A stretch of 64,000 nt of DNA from HGM05232 sp036661515 (GTDB taxonomy: Bacteria; Bacteroidota; Bacteroidia; Bacteroidales; Muribaculaceae): positions 17,179-81,178 of the forward strand of contig JAVWYO010000001.1 in the NCBI GenBank assembly GCA_036661515.1, written 5' to 3'. Position 1 is the first letter of the stretch. Each line of letters starts with the position of its first letter. The position numbers and the translations under genes were made by a program. This document shows positions 55,913 to 64,000 of this stretch, in pieces. Under the pieces are notes generated by a model. That model saw nothing but the letters and a program-made list of their open reading frames with translations, did no database searches and was not told where the DNA came from.

Positions 55913-56623
55913 CTATTTAGTCTTTATTTCAACATCTGGAGCGATTAATTTATAACCTTTACCGTGTATGTTGATAATCTCAATAGAAGTATCGTCTTTA
56001 AGATGTTTACGTAGTTTAGTGATATAAACGTCCATGCTACGTGCATTAAAATAGTTATCGTCAATCCATATTGTTTTTAGAGCAAAGTTGCGTTCAAGTA
56101 TTTCGTTTACGTGAGCGCAAAGGAGACTTAATAACTCAGATTCTTTAGTTGTAAGTTTTGTGACTTTATCATCAACCATTAAAACTTGTTTCTGTGTGTC
56201 GAACGTGAATTTACCAATCTTATACATGGTAATTTCTTTACCTTTCTTTCCTTTTACGCGACGTAGAATAGCTTCTATACGGAATACTAATTCTTCCATA
56301 CTAAAAGGTTTTGTGATATAGTCATCAGCACCAATCTTGAATCCTTCAAGAATATCTTCTTTTAAAGATTTAGCTGTTAAGAAAATAATAGGGACTTCGC
56401 TGTTTACGGTGCGAATTTCTTGAGCTAAAGCAAATCCGTCTTTTTTAGGCATCATTACGTCAAGCACACAAAGGTCGTATTTACCTTTAAGGAATGCTTT
56501 GTAGCCACTTTCTCCATCAGAAAATAGATCTGCATTAAATCCTTTAGCTTGCAGATACTCTCTCAATAACATGCCAAGATTTTCATCATCTTCGCATAAT
56601 AGAATACGCAATCTTTCTTCCAT
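55913..56623 (-). CDS. rprY: OmpR-family response regulator RprY
   Basis: DNA-binding output half of the RprXY two-component system. The 236 residues have a receiver domain (1-120) with the acidic pair Glu-Asp-Asp at 11-13, phospho-acceptor Asp55 (LCVLDVMMPKKDG), Thr in FLTAKS and Lys in ITKPF, and a winged-helix domain (about 135-230) with LTTKESELL and SMDVYITKLRKHL. In Bacteroides fragilis rprX/rprY were found through a tetracycline-related phenotype; the natural signal is unknown. The gene starts 5 bases after the kinase gene on the same strand. Confidence 0.93.
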   Translation of the reverse strand: MEERLRILLCEDDENLGMLLREYLQAKGFNADLFSDGESGYKAFLKGKYDLCVLDVMMPKKDGFALAQEIRTVNSEVPIIFLTAKSLKEDILEGFKIGADDYITKPFSMEELVFRIEAILRRVKGKKGKEITMYKIGKFTFDTQKQVLMVDDKVTKLTTKESELLSLLCAHVNEILERNFALKTIWIDDNYFNARSMDVYITKLRKHLKDDTSIEIINIHGKGYKLIAPDVEIKTK

Positions 56624-56628
56624 AATTG

Positions 56629-58161
56629 TCAGTTTTTTATTAGTGGTAAAGTTATTATAAATTTCGTTCCATGATTTAATTCACTTTCAACATGTATATC
56701 GCCTTTTAGTTCTGTTATCATTTTGTGAACATAAGCTAACCCCAGACCAAATCCTTTAACATCGTGGCGATTTCCAGTAGATACTCGATAGAATTTCTCA
56801 AATATTTTTCTTAAATCTTCTTTCTTTATTCCTATGCCATTGTCACAAATGGCAATTTCTATTTTTTCGTTAGCAATTTCTTTAGTGCTTACGATTAATT
56901 CTAATGGTGTGTCTTCACGACGATATTTTACAGCATTATCAAGTAAATTGAAAATAACATTGGTAAAGTGCATTTCGTCAACATGGATAATAGAGTCTAT
57001 GGCATCGAGGTTTGATTCAATGTGACCTCCATATTTTTCGACTTTTATTTTATATGTATGAACTACATTAGCAATTACATTATTAGCATTTATATCCTGT
57101 AATTTGAGCATTGCTTTTTGTCTATCAAACATTGACATTTGAAGCACTTTTTCTACTTGAAATCTTAACCTCTTTGTCTCGTCATTGATAACTGATGATA
57201 TGTGCTGAAGCATTGTTGTGCTTTTGCGAACGGAGTCATCATTTAGCATTTGAGCTGCAAGTGAAATAGTAGAAATAGGTGTCTTAAATTCATGTGTCAT
57301 ATTATTAATGAAATCATTTTTCATCTCTGTAAGCTTCTTTTGCTTAAAGGCTAATATGATTGTGTATAAGAAGATGACAAGTAAAATAAATGTGAAAGCA
57401 AACGACGGTATCATAAATTTTATAGATGAAAATATGTAATCATTTTTTGTTGGAAAAAATACTTTCAAATAATTCATCTTATTAATAGGGTCATTCGGGA
57501 AAAGTGTCTGCGTGAAAATGTTATTATCATTTGTTGGTGTAAAACCAATGGATTTATATACGATGCCACCGTTACGGTTTGCAATAGCAAATTCGTATGG
57601 TAAATCTAAGCCATTATTCTCTAATTCAGACTTCAAATAGCTACTCACTGATATTGAGTCGGCACGTTCTTCAATAGGTCTATTGCTTGATTGACTTAAG
57701 ATGTTAAGAATAACTTCATTAAGTAAACCTTTTTGATAAAGATATTGTCCCTTTAGCGTTTCTTGGAGATTTTTGTAACTATCATTAATACCATTAATAT
57801 TTTGGTCGGTGTTTGGCTTTACTTTATATGCATTAAGACTTCCTTGTACCTTAAGGCTTGCACCATCGGGAGATGTTATAGAATATTCAAAGTTCCGTAG
57901 ATTTGATTTTGTTTTATTTCCTTTAATTTCAGAGTATATAGAAGTAGTTTCAACCTCTTCCATGTCTTCTTCAAGAAAATGTTTTGTTTCCGCTTGTTCG
58001 AGAGCGGTAGAAACGCCATATAAGCTACGTTTTACGACTTCTGAGAACTGTTCGTTGCGCATCTTTATCATATTCTCCATATACATTATCTGTACGTAGA
58101 GGAGCCCTATAAAGGTAAGTGCCATTATTACAGTTAAAAACCAGATAGTCGATTTCTTCAT
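56629..58161 (-). CDS. rprX: Sensor histidine kinase RprX
   Basis: Membrane sensor of RprXY, 510 residues. It has two helices (about 7-28 and 249-272) around a periplasmic sensor of about 220 residues, then HisKA with His290 (MTHEFKTPIS) and an HATPase domain with N box (FNLLDNAVKY), G1 DNGIGI and G2 GFGLGLAYV. The sensor region has no recognisable named domain. The start at 58161 is the first Met of a clear membrane-insertion sequence. Translation is coupled to rprY (5-base gap). Confidence 0.92.
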   Translation of the reverse strand: MKKSTIWFLTVIMALTFIGLLYVQIMYMENMIKMRNEQFSEVVKRSLYGVSTALEQAETKHFLEEDMEEVETTSIYSEIKGNKTKSNLRNFEYSITSPDGASLKVQGSLNAYKVKPNTDQNINGINDSYKNLQETLKGQYLYQKGLLNEVILNILSQSSNRPIEERADSISVSSYLKSELENNGLDLPYEFAIANRNGGIVYKSIGFTPTNDNNIFTQTLFPNDPINKMNYLKVFFPTKNDYIFSSIKFMIPSFAFTFILLVIFLYTIILAFKQKKLTEMKNDFINNMTHEFKTPISTISLAAQMLNDDSVRKSTTMLQHISSVINDETKRLRFQVEKVLQMSMFDRQKAMLKLQDINANNVIANVVHTYKIKVEKYGGHIESNLDAIDSIIHVDEMHFTNVIFNLLDNAVKYRREDTPLELIVSTKEIANEKIEIAICDNGIGIKKEDLRKIFEKFYRVSTGNRHDVKGFGLGLAYVHKMITELKGDIHVESELNHGTKFIITLPLIKN

Positions 58162-58294
58162 TTTTAGTTATTTAATTTTAATATGAAAAAGTATCAATGA
58201 TGTGTTTGTTATATTTTTAATATCTTAACAAGTGAATTAAATCTTTGTTTATAGGTAAAGCAAAAAATGCAGATTCACAGTTAACACTCGACTG

Positions 58295-58323
58295 CAAAAT
58301 TAACAAAATTGTGTGAAATACAA
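58295..58323 (-). promoter_or_regulatory. Candidate promoter of rprXY
   Basis: TAATTTTG (58302-58295, minus strand) with TTG 18 bases upstream; followed by CAGTC, as at the tig promoter. It gives a leader of about 130 nt. The 292-base rprX to EF-G2 gap also holds the terminator below. Confidence 0.4.
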
Positions 58324-58393
58324 TAATTTTTCAGAAAAAAATTAATATAATTCTTTGATTTTGTTATTTAAGTGTCAAGTATCTAATTATTAG

Positions 58394-58435
58394 ATAAAAA
58401 AAGCAGACTATCAATTAAAATAACTGATAGTCTGC
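58394..58435 (-). terminator. Terminator after the EF-G2-like gene
   Basis: 11-bp arms GCAGACTATCA / TGATAGTCTGC (58403-58413, 58425-58435) followed on the minus strand by a run of seven T. Confidence 0.8.
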
Positions 58436-58453
58436 AAATTTTTTAATATCAAT

Positions 58454-60610
58454 TTAATCTTCTTGAGAAATAGCTTCGTAAGCTTTAAGAAGTTTTTCTT
58501 GAACATCACCTGGTACTAACTCATAGGCTGAGAAATTCATTGTAAATGAAGAGCGACCACCAGTAATTGAACTTAAAGCAGTAGAGTATGAGTTCATTTC
58601 TTTTAGAGGAACGCGAGCTGTAATTTTCTCAAATCCCTTTTCGCTTGTCATCCCCATAATGATAGCTCTACGGCCTTGAAGATCACTCATTACGTCACCC
58701 ATTTTGTCGCCTGGTACAAGAACTTCTACGTCATAGACTGGTTCAAGAATTTTAGGGTTGGCATTTTTAAATGCTTCGCTAAAGGCATGACGACCAGCAA
58801 GACGGAATGAAATTTCATTAGAATCAACTGGATGCATCTTTCCATCATATATGCAGACTCTCACATCACGAGCATAAGATCCTGTTAGAGGTCCTTGTTC
58901 CATTCTATCCATGAGCCCTTTTACAATTGCTGGAATAAATCGCGAATCAATTGCACCACCAACAATACAATTATAAACAACTAACTTTCCGCCCCATTCA
59001 AGTGGAATTATTTGAGTATCACGAATATTCATTTTAAACTCTTGTCCGTTGAATTTATATGTATCTGGCTTTGACATTTCTTCGGAATATGGCTCAACTA
59101 TTAGATGCACTTCACCAAATTGACCAGAACCGCCTGATTGCTTTTTATGTCGATAATCAGCTCTTGCAGGTTTTGTAATTGTTTCGCGATAAGGTATTCG
59201 AGGCTCTATGTACTCAATCATTATCTTATCATTATTCTCAATTCTCCACTTTAATGTGCGTAAATGGAATTCGCCTTGTCCCGAAACAATTGTTTGTTTT
59301 AATTCTTTTGATTGAACAATTGTCCATGTAGGGTCTTCCTCGTGCATTCTTGTTAAGATTTCGCTTAACTTTTCAGCATCTGATTCATTTAATGGTTTTA
59401 TAGCCTTTTGATACTTTGCAGCAGGATATTTAATAAAATCGTAAGTGTAGTTGCATCCTTTAGCGTTCATGGCATTTCCAGTACGAACATCTTTTAATTT
59501 AACTGTTGCACCAATATCGCCTGCTCTAAGTTTCTCAACTGGTGTCTTAATTTGTCCACAGACGCAAAATATTTGTGCAATACGTTCCTTTGTGCTTCTA
59601 TCTACATTTGTAAGATCTTCGCCAGCACTTAGTGTCCCAGACATTACCTTGAAATAAGAAACTTCACCGATATGAGGCTCGATTGTTGTTTTAAATACAA
59701 ATAGGCTTAGTGGTCCATTAGAATCAGGTTTAATTTCTTCATTTTCGGCATTTTTTGGAGCTGGCATGTCGTCAACAAAAGGAACGACATTCCCTAAAAA
59801 TTCCATCATTCTACGAACGCCCATATCTTTTAAAGCGCTTACACAAAAAACGGGGAATATACTTCGGTCAATAAGACCTTTCCTTATTCCCATACGCATT
59901 TCATCTTCGCTTAAAGAGCCTTGTTCAAAGAATTTATCCATTAATGTTTCATCATTTTCAGCAGCTGCTTCAATGAGTTGTTGATGTAGTTCCTTAGCTT
60001 TTTCCATGTGTTCAGCTGGGATATCTGATATTGTTGGCACGCCACCATCAGCACCCCATGAATATTCTTTCATTAGAAGTACATCTATCATAGAGTTAAA
60101 TCCTGCACCACATTTAATAGGGAATTGGATTGGAGTAATTTTGTTACCAAAAACTTCACGCATTTGAGCTATTACATTATCATAATCAGCTTTTTCTCCA
60201 TCAAGTTGATTTAGAGCAAAGATTATAGGCTTATTAAGTTGTTCAGCAGTGCGAAAAATGTTTTGCGTGCCTACTTCAACACCATATTGGCCATCAATAA
60301 CAATCACGCCAGTGTCGGTAACATTTAGAGCTGTAATAGCACTACCCACAAAGTCGTCGCTACCAGGACAATCGATTACATTGAGCTTTTTGTTAAGAAA
60401 TTCAGCATAAAACACAGTTGAAAATACGGAATAGCCATATTCTTTTTCAACTGGGAAATAGTCACTGACAGTGTTTAGTGCATCGATAGAACCTCTACGT
60501 TTTATAATTCCACACTCGTAAAGCATAGCTTCAGCAAGTGTGGTTTTACCAGAGCCTTTGCTTCCAAGCAAGGCGATGTTTTTAATTTCTTTAGTCTCGT
60601 AAACCCTCAT
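58454..60610 (-). CDS. Elongation factor G paralogue (EF-G2-like) with altered GTPase motifs
   Basis: A 718-residue translocase paralogue with all five EF-G domains: G domain (1-270), domain II, III, IV (YRHKKQSGGSGQFGEV tip) and V (LQGRRAIIMGM...FTMNFSAYELVP). The P-loop is GSKGSGKTT (16-24), but G3 reads DCPGSDD (80-86): Ser84 replaces the catalytic His of DTPGHVD, and G4 is NQLD instead of NKxD. The switch I region has GYSV where canonical EF-G has GITI. Bacteroides thetaiotaomicron EF-G2, as I remember reported, works without GTP hydrolysis and is needed for gut fitness; this is probably its orthologue. A canonical fusA is not in this window. Confidence 0.93.
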   Translation of the reverse strand: MRVYETKEIKNIALLGSKGSGKTTLAEAMLYECGIIKRRGSIDALNTVSDYFPVEKEYGYSVFSTVFYAEFLNKKLNVIDCPGSDDFVGSAITALNVTDTGVIVIDGQYGVEVGTQNIFRTAEQLNKPIIFALNQLDGEKADYDNVIAQMREVFGNKITPIQFPIKCGAGFNSMIDVLLMKEYSWGADGGVPTISDIPAEHMEKAKELHQQLIEAAAENDETLMDKFFEQGSLSEDEMRMGIRKGLIDRSIFPVFCVSALKDMGVRRMMEFLGNVVPFVDDMPAPKNAENEEIKPDSNGPLSLFVFKTTIEPHIGEVSYFKVMSGTLSAGEDLTNVDRSTKERIAQIFCVCGQIKTPVEKLRAGDIGATVKLKDVRTGNAMNAKGCNYTYDFIKYPAAKYQKAIKPLNESDAEKLSEILTRMHEEDPTWTIVQSKELKQTIVSGQGEFHLRTLKWRIENNDKIMIEYIEPRIPYRETITKPARADYRHKKQSGGSGQFGEVHLIVEPYSEEMSKPDTYKFNGQEFKMNIRDTQIIPLEWGGKLVVYNCIVGGAIDSRFIPAIVKGLMDRMEQGPLTGSYARDVRVCIYDGKMHPVDSNEISFRLAGRHAFSEAFKNANPKILEPVYDVEVLVPGDKMGDVMSDLQGRRAIIMGMTSEKGFEKITARVPLKEMNSYSTALSSITGGRSSFTMNFSAYELVPGDVQEKLLKAYEAISQED

Positions 60611-60736
60611 GTTATTAGTATTAATAAATTTATTTGATTTAAAGATCCTTTAATGGACGCAAATTATAAATTATTTCGTAGAAAAGATATTTTATTTATA
60701 TGTTAGATAACACTTTTCTATGAATTTTTTTAATGT

Positions 60737-60744
60737 TACTTTTG
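60737..60744 (+). promoter_or_regulatory. -7 element of hemW
   Basis: TACTTTTG, with TTTT 19 bases upstream (60714-60717). It ends 4 bases before the hemW ATG at 60749, so the transcript would be leaderless or nearly so. Confidence 0.5.
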
Positions 60745-60748
60745 CGTT

Positions 60749-61879
60749 ATGGCTGGAATATATATTCATATACCTTTTTGTAAGCAAAAGTGCATTTACT
60801 GCGACTTTTATTCGGTAGGAGCAATACATAAAATAGATGATTATATTATTGCGCTTACGCAAGAACTTGCTTTGCGCAAGAAGGAGTTGAACGATGAAAT
60901 TATACGCACGCTATATATAGGTGGAGGAACGCCATCTGTCCTTTCGATAACTCAATTGGATAATTTAATTAATAGAATAAAGAGAGAGATATGTTTCTCT
61001 TATATTGATGAATTTACTATTGAAGTGAACCCCGACGACATAACGATTGAATATGCAAAAGGATTAAAGTCACTTGGTATAAACAGAGTGAGTATGGGTA
61101 TTCAGAGTTTTAACGATAAAGAATTGGGCATTTTAAAACGTCGCCACACTGCTAAACAAGCAATAGAAGCAATAAAAGTGCTTAAAGATGCTGAGCTTTC
61201 AAATATTAGTATTGATTTAATATATGGACTGCCAGGTCAATCAATAATAACATGGGAAGATAATGTTAATCAAGCAATAAAGCTCGACGTAAGCCATATC
61301 TCTGCTTATGGCTTATCATATGAAGAAGGTACTCAATTATATCGTATGCGTGCTAATGGGGAAATAAATGAATGTAGTGAAGATGATTATATTGAGATGT
61401 ATAATATTCTTGTGAGAAATCTTAAAGCATTTGAATATGAGCATTATGAGATTTCAAATTTTGCAAAAAGAGGAAAATACTCAATGCATAATAGTTCTTA
61501 TTGGAATAATACTCATTATATAGGTTTAGGAACTGCTGCTCACAGTTATGATGGAATAGCACGACGTTATAATCCAAATAATATTAATAAATACATTGAG
61601 ACGCTTGATAAAGGAATGGTATATTATGAGCAAGTTGATGAAAATCTCTATGAGCGATATAATGATTGTATAATGACCCGTTTACGTACAATGTGGGGGC
61701 TGAATATTGATGTCATAAAGCAGGAATTTGGTAATGACTTATATCAATATTGTGTTGAAGCTATGAAAAAATATATTAAGAACGGAGAGATTATTAAAGA
61801 TGGTTCTATTGTTCATCTGTCAGATAAGGGAGTAATGACATCTGACAATATATTTAGGGAATTATTTTATGTCCCTTGA
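60749..61879 (+). CDS. hemW: HemW, heme chaperone-like radical SAM protein
   Basis: A 376-residue radical SAM protein. The iron-sulfur motif CKQKCIYC (CxxxCxxC, followed by DF) opens the protein near residue 11, the SAM-binding YIGGGTPSVL follows at 55-64, and GIQSFND..LGILKRRH and GLPGQSIITW are HemN/HemW-family signatures. HemW lacks the extra N-terminal region of true coproporphyrinogen oxidase HemN and carries heme to apoproteins. The only possible Met before the cluster is at 60749. It faces rlmH with 3 bases between stops. Confidence 0.93.
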   Translation: MAGIYIHIPFCKQKCIYCDFYSVGAIHKIDDYIIALTQELALRKKELNDEIIRTLYIGGGTPSVLSITQLDNLINRIKREICFSYIDEFTIEVNPDDITIEYAKGLKSLGINRVSMGIQSFNDKELGILKRRHTAKQAIEAIKVLKDAELSNISIDLIYGLPGQSIITWEDNVNQAIKLDVSHISAYGLSYEEGTQLYRMRANGEINECSEDDYIEMYNILVRNLKAFEYEHYEISNFAKRGKYSMHNSSYWNNTHYIGLGTAAHSYDGIARRYNPNNINKYIETLDKGMVYYEQVDENLYERYNDCIMTRLRTMWGLNIDVIKQEFGNDLYQYCVEAMKKYIKNGEIIKDGSIVHLSDKGVMTSDNIFRELFYVP

Positions 61880-61882
61880 TTC

Positions 61883-62356
61883 TCATTCATGATGGTATGG
61901 TTCATTATTTAAAATTGTCATTGCTCTATATAATTGTTCTGTAAAAATAAGGCGTATCATTTCGTGCGAAAATGTCATTTTGGATATCGATATTTTTTCA
62001 TTTGCAATGGCTTTCACTTCTTGAGAAAATCCATAAGGGCCACCAATAACAAAAATAAGCCTTTTTGAAACGGAATGCATTTTCTTTTCTATATATTTTG
62101 AAAAATCGATTGATGTAAATTCTTTTCCATGTTCATCAAGTAGTACAACATAGTCACTCGGATCAAAAAATTTCAATAATACTTGTCCCTCAAATTGTTT
62201 CTGTTGTATTTCTGATAGATTCTTAGTGCTTTTTAAATCAGCCAAATACTGTATTTCGAAAGGAATATAAAAAGATAAACGTTTTACATAGTTATTTATA
62301 CCTTCAGAGAGATAAGAATCACCTGTTTTCCCAATTACAACAAGAGTAATCTTCAT
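61883..62356 (-). CDS. rlmH: 23S rRNA (pseudouridine1915-N3)-methyltransferase RlmH
   Basis: Methylates N3 of pseudouridine 1915 in 23S rRNA. The 157 residues have the SPOUT features of RlmH: the start MKITLVVIGKTGDSYL, YVVLLDEHGKEFTS in the middle, FVIGGPYGFS for the SAM-binding loop, and the C-terminal MTFSHEMIRLIFTEQLYRAMTILNNEPYHH that forms the dimer interface. Length is typical. It diverges from nadC (68 bases apart) and converges on hemW. Confidence 0.95.
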   Translation of the reverse strand: MKITLVVIGKTGDSYLSEGINNYVKRLSFYIPFEIQYLADLKSTKNLSEIQQKQFEGQVLLKFFDPSDYVVLLDEHGKEFTSIDFSKYIEKKMHSVSKRLIFVIGGPYGFSQEVKAIANEKISISKMTFSHEMIRLIFTEQLYRAMTILNNEPYHHE

Positions 62357-62382
62357 TATATAGAATTTCTTAAAATTATTAT

Positions 62383-62390
62383 TAATTTTG
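62383..62390 (+). promoter_or_regulatory. -7 element of nadC
   Basis: TAATTTTG, 34 bases before the nadC start; no -33 consensus. Confidence 0.45.
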
Positions 62391-62400
62391 TAACAGCGAA

Positions 62401-62408
62401 CAAAGATA
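62401..62408 (-). promoter_or_regulatory. -7 element of rlmH
   Basis: TATCTTTG on the minus strand, 44 bases before the rlmH start. With the nadC element it forms an overlapping divergent promoter pair. Confidence 0.5.
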
Positions 62409-62424
62409 TAAAATAATATAGATT

Positions 62425-63273
62425 ATGAAATCAAGAGAAGAATTAATAGATGAACTTTTAGAGTTGTCATTTGCTGAAGATATTGGTGATGGTGACCACA
62501 CTACACTATGTTGCATTCCAGCTGATGAAATAGGTAAGTCTCGACTTATAGTAAAAGAAAAAGGCATTTTAGCTGGAGTTGATGTGGCATTGAAGGTGTT
62601 TAAAAAATTTGATTCATCACTAAAAATAAAAATATTTATAAATGATGGTACTGAGGTGAATCCTGGAGATGTAGCATTTGAGGTTGAAGGAAAGGTGCAA
62701 TCACTTTTACAGACCGAACGCTTAATGCTCAACATCATGCAACGTATGAGTGGTATAGCTACGGTTACGCATTGCTATATGGAAGAACTAAAAGGCCTAA
62801 AAACTAAAGTACTTGATACAAGAAAAACTACGCCAGGAATGCGCTTTCTTGAAAAGGAAGCTGTAAAGATAGGAGGAGGAACAAATCATAGAATAGGCCT
62901 ATTTGATATGATATTATTGAAGGATAATCATGTGGATTTTGCTGGAGGCATAGATAAAGCAATAACAAAAGCAAAAGAATATATTAAGGCCAATGGTAAG
63001 GATTTAAAAATAGAGATTGAAGTACGCAATCTTGATGAATTACAACAAGTTCTTAAAATAGGTGGTGTTGATCGTATAATGTTAGATAATTTCTCAACAG
63101 AGCTTACAAAAGAAGCTGTGAAGATAATAAATGGTAGATTTGAGACGGAATCATCGGGTGGCATTACATTTGCGACATTACGAAAATATGGTGAATGTGG
63201 TGTTGATTTTATATCAGTAGGGGCATTAACTCATTCAGTTAAAGGATTGGATATGAGCTTTAAAGCATGCTGA
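62425..63273 (+). CDS. nadC: Nicotinate-nucleotide pyrophosphorylase (quinolinate phosphoribosyltransferase)
   Basis: Converts quinolinate and PRPP to nicotinate mononucleotide in de novo NAD synthesis. The 282 residues have the start EEDIGDGDHTTL-like ligand site, the core TRKTTPGMRFLEKEAVKIGGGTNHRIGLFDMILLKDNH with the conserved Arg, Lys and His for quinolinate and PRPP, and EVRNLDE followed by IMLDNFS that close the barrel. Normal length. It converges on the HAD gene with 6 bases between the stop codons. nadA and nadB are not in the window. Confidence 0.95.
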   Translation: MKSREELIDELLELSFAEDIGDGDHTTLCCIPADEIGKSRLIVKEKGILAGVDVALKVFKKFDSSLKIKIFINDGTEVNPGDVAFEVEGKVQSLLQTERLMLNIMQRMSGIATVTHCYMEELKGLKTKVLDTRKTTPGMRFLEKEAVKIGGGTNHRIGLFDMILLKDNHVDFAGGIDKAITKAKEYIKANGKDLKIEIEVRNLDELQQVLKIGGVDRIMLDNFSTELTKEAVKIINGRFETESSGGITFATLRKYGECGVDFISVGALTHSVKGLDMSFKAC

Positions 63274-63279
63274 TATTCA

Positions 63280-63918
63280 CTAAAAAATAGTTAGCATATT
63301 ATCAACAGAAAAGTCAGTAAAGTTATTTATAATTTTATTGACTTTCGTATTAATATCACCTTCTATTAATGTTGTCGTAAGAGCTATAACTTTCGCTCCC
63401 GATGCAATTCCAGCTTGTATTCCCGATGGCGAGTCTTCAAAGATATAGCAATCATGAATGTTACGATTTATTGCGTTCGCACCAAGTATAAAACATTCTG
63501 GATTAGGTTTAGAGTGCTTCACCATGTCACCAGTAATGATTGCATCAAAATAGTTGTGAAAATTATTATGCTGTTTGTGAAATTGTGCCATTTTATTTTT
63601 ATCACTACTTGTAACAATTGCACATGGAATTTTTTTTGCATTAAGATTTTCGAGAAACTCAATTACTCCAGGAAATATTTCATATTTCATTTCTCGTTCA
63701 AAATCATCAATCATTCTTATTAGCTTTTGTTGAAGTTCTTTATCTGGAAAATAAGTATTTAAAATTTTAGCTAAGTTGTTACCTTTGATGACATAAGCGA
63801 AATTAGAAATTCCTGTAGGATATATCTTTTCAGTCTCTTCCCAAAATTGTGTATATAAAGTTTCACTATCAATTAATACGCCGTCAAGATCAAATAGTAC
63901 ACCAGTATCATTCATCAT
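63280..63918 (-). CDS. HAD-superfamily phosphatase (beta-phosphoglucomutase-like)
   Basis: A 212-residue hydrolase. The nucleophile motif FDLDGVLIDSE (Asp10, Asp12), motif II TSSDKNK with its Ser/Thr, motif III Lys in VKHSKPNPECF and motif IV FEDSPSGIQAG give a complete active site with a helical cap domain (about 18-85). Substrates are probably sugar phosphates or phosphoglycolate; the exact one is not predictable. Start at 63918 (two Met in tandem, either usable). A TAAATTTG -7 element lies at 63931-63938 on the same strand. Confidence 0.88.
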   Translation of the reverse strand: MMNDTGVLFDLDGVLIDSETLYTQFWEETEKIYPTGISNFAYVIKGNNLAKILNTYFPDKELQQKLIRMIDDFEREMKYEIFPGVIEFLENLNAKKIPCAIVTSSDKNKMAQFHKQHNNFHNYFDAIITGDMVKHSKPNPECFILGANAINRNIHDCYIFEDSPSGIQAGIASGAKVIALTTTLIEGDINTKVNKIINNFTDFSVDNMLTIF

Positions 63919-63930
63919 ATAATTTTTTTA

Positions 63931-63938
63931 CAAATTTA
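63931..63938 (-). promoter_or_regulatory. -7 element of the HAD gene
   Basis: TAAATTTG on the minus strand, 13 bases before the start codon. The last 60 bases of the window hold no further feature that I can identify. Confidence 0.4.
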
Positions 63939-64000
63939 GCCCAATTTTCGTTGTGACACTACATTTAATTTCGTTATTTTGTATTCTAAACTCATAATAT

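Overview
The window is a contiguous piece of chromosome from an AT-rich member of the Bacteroidales, probably a gut anaerobe of the Bacteroides/Muribaculaceae type. The evidence is the set and order of genes: proS without an editing domain, tig-clpP-clpX-recQ, coaBC-DUF4835-recN, nusB-yajC-YbbR-coaE-DUF5606, dnaA followed by a nitroreductase and a B12-dependent ribonucleotide reductase, the RprX/RprY two-component system, and an EF-G2-like translocase paralogue. Many genes also carry the Bacteroidetes promoter form TTTG-N19-21-TAnnTTTG, and Shine-Dalgarno sequences are largely absent.

Layout. 1-3.9 kb: 3' end of proS, a solitary ECF sigma factor, a sugar nucleotidyltransferase and galE. 4.0-6.6 kb: a minus-strand cassette of five short or uncharacterised genes (Big2 lipoprotein, membrane-anchored 373-residue protein, two tiny membrane proteins, a 132-residue protein with a probably frameshifted end); this is the only clearly accessory stretch. 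6.8-12.7 kb: trigger factor, ClpP, ClpX, RecQ. 13-17 kb: an Uup-type ABC-F ATPase and an M13 metallopeptidase. 17.3-27.4 kb: beta clamp, DEDDh exonuclease, CoaBC, DUF4835, RecN, RlmB, NusB, YajC, YbbR-like, CoaE, DUF5606. 27.5-35.3 kb: NlpC/P60 lipoprotein, a minus-strand operon gldB-aroE-yeiH-comEC, then a cell-wall amidase and an MlaD-like protein. 35.6-43.5 kb: dnaA, nitroreductase, nrdJ, malQ. 43.6-51.9 kb: FadL-type porin, a YbiT-like ABC-F protein with a one-sided ATPase site, a Dabb protein, a third ABC-F protein, a LolC/E-type permease, an aminotransferase. 52-64 kb: lipoproteins, tRNA-Gln(CTG), PlsC, RprXY, EF-G2-like protein, HemW, RlmH, NadC and a HAD phosphatase.

Most of the window is housekeeping: protein quality control, DNA replication and repair, CoA and NAD synthesis, and ribosome-associated factors (three ABC-F proteins, two rRNA methyltransferases, NusB, EF-G2-like). 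I found no insertion sequence, prophage, CRISPR array or obvious defence system. The points most worth a second look are the EF-G paralogue that has lost the catalytic histidine of its G3 motif, the YbiT-like ABC-F protein whose three motif defects all fall in one composite ATP site, a pair of intergenic 9-bp-period iteron blocks near clpP and an ABC-F gene, the uncharacterised minus-strand cassette, and two genes whose promoter sits so close to the start codon that a leaderless mRNA is likely.

Promoter, terminator and product calls are made by eye from motifs and remembered family features; no database search was run.
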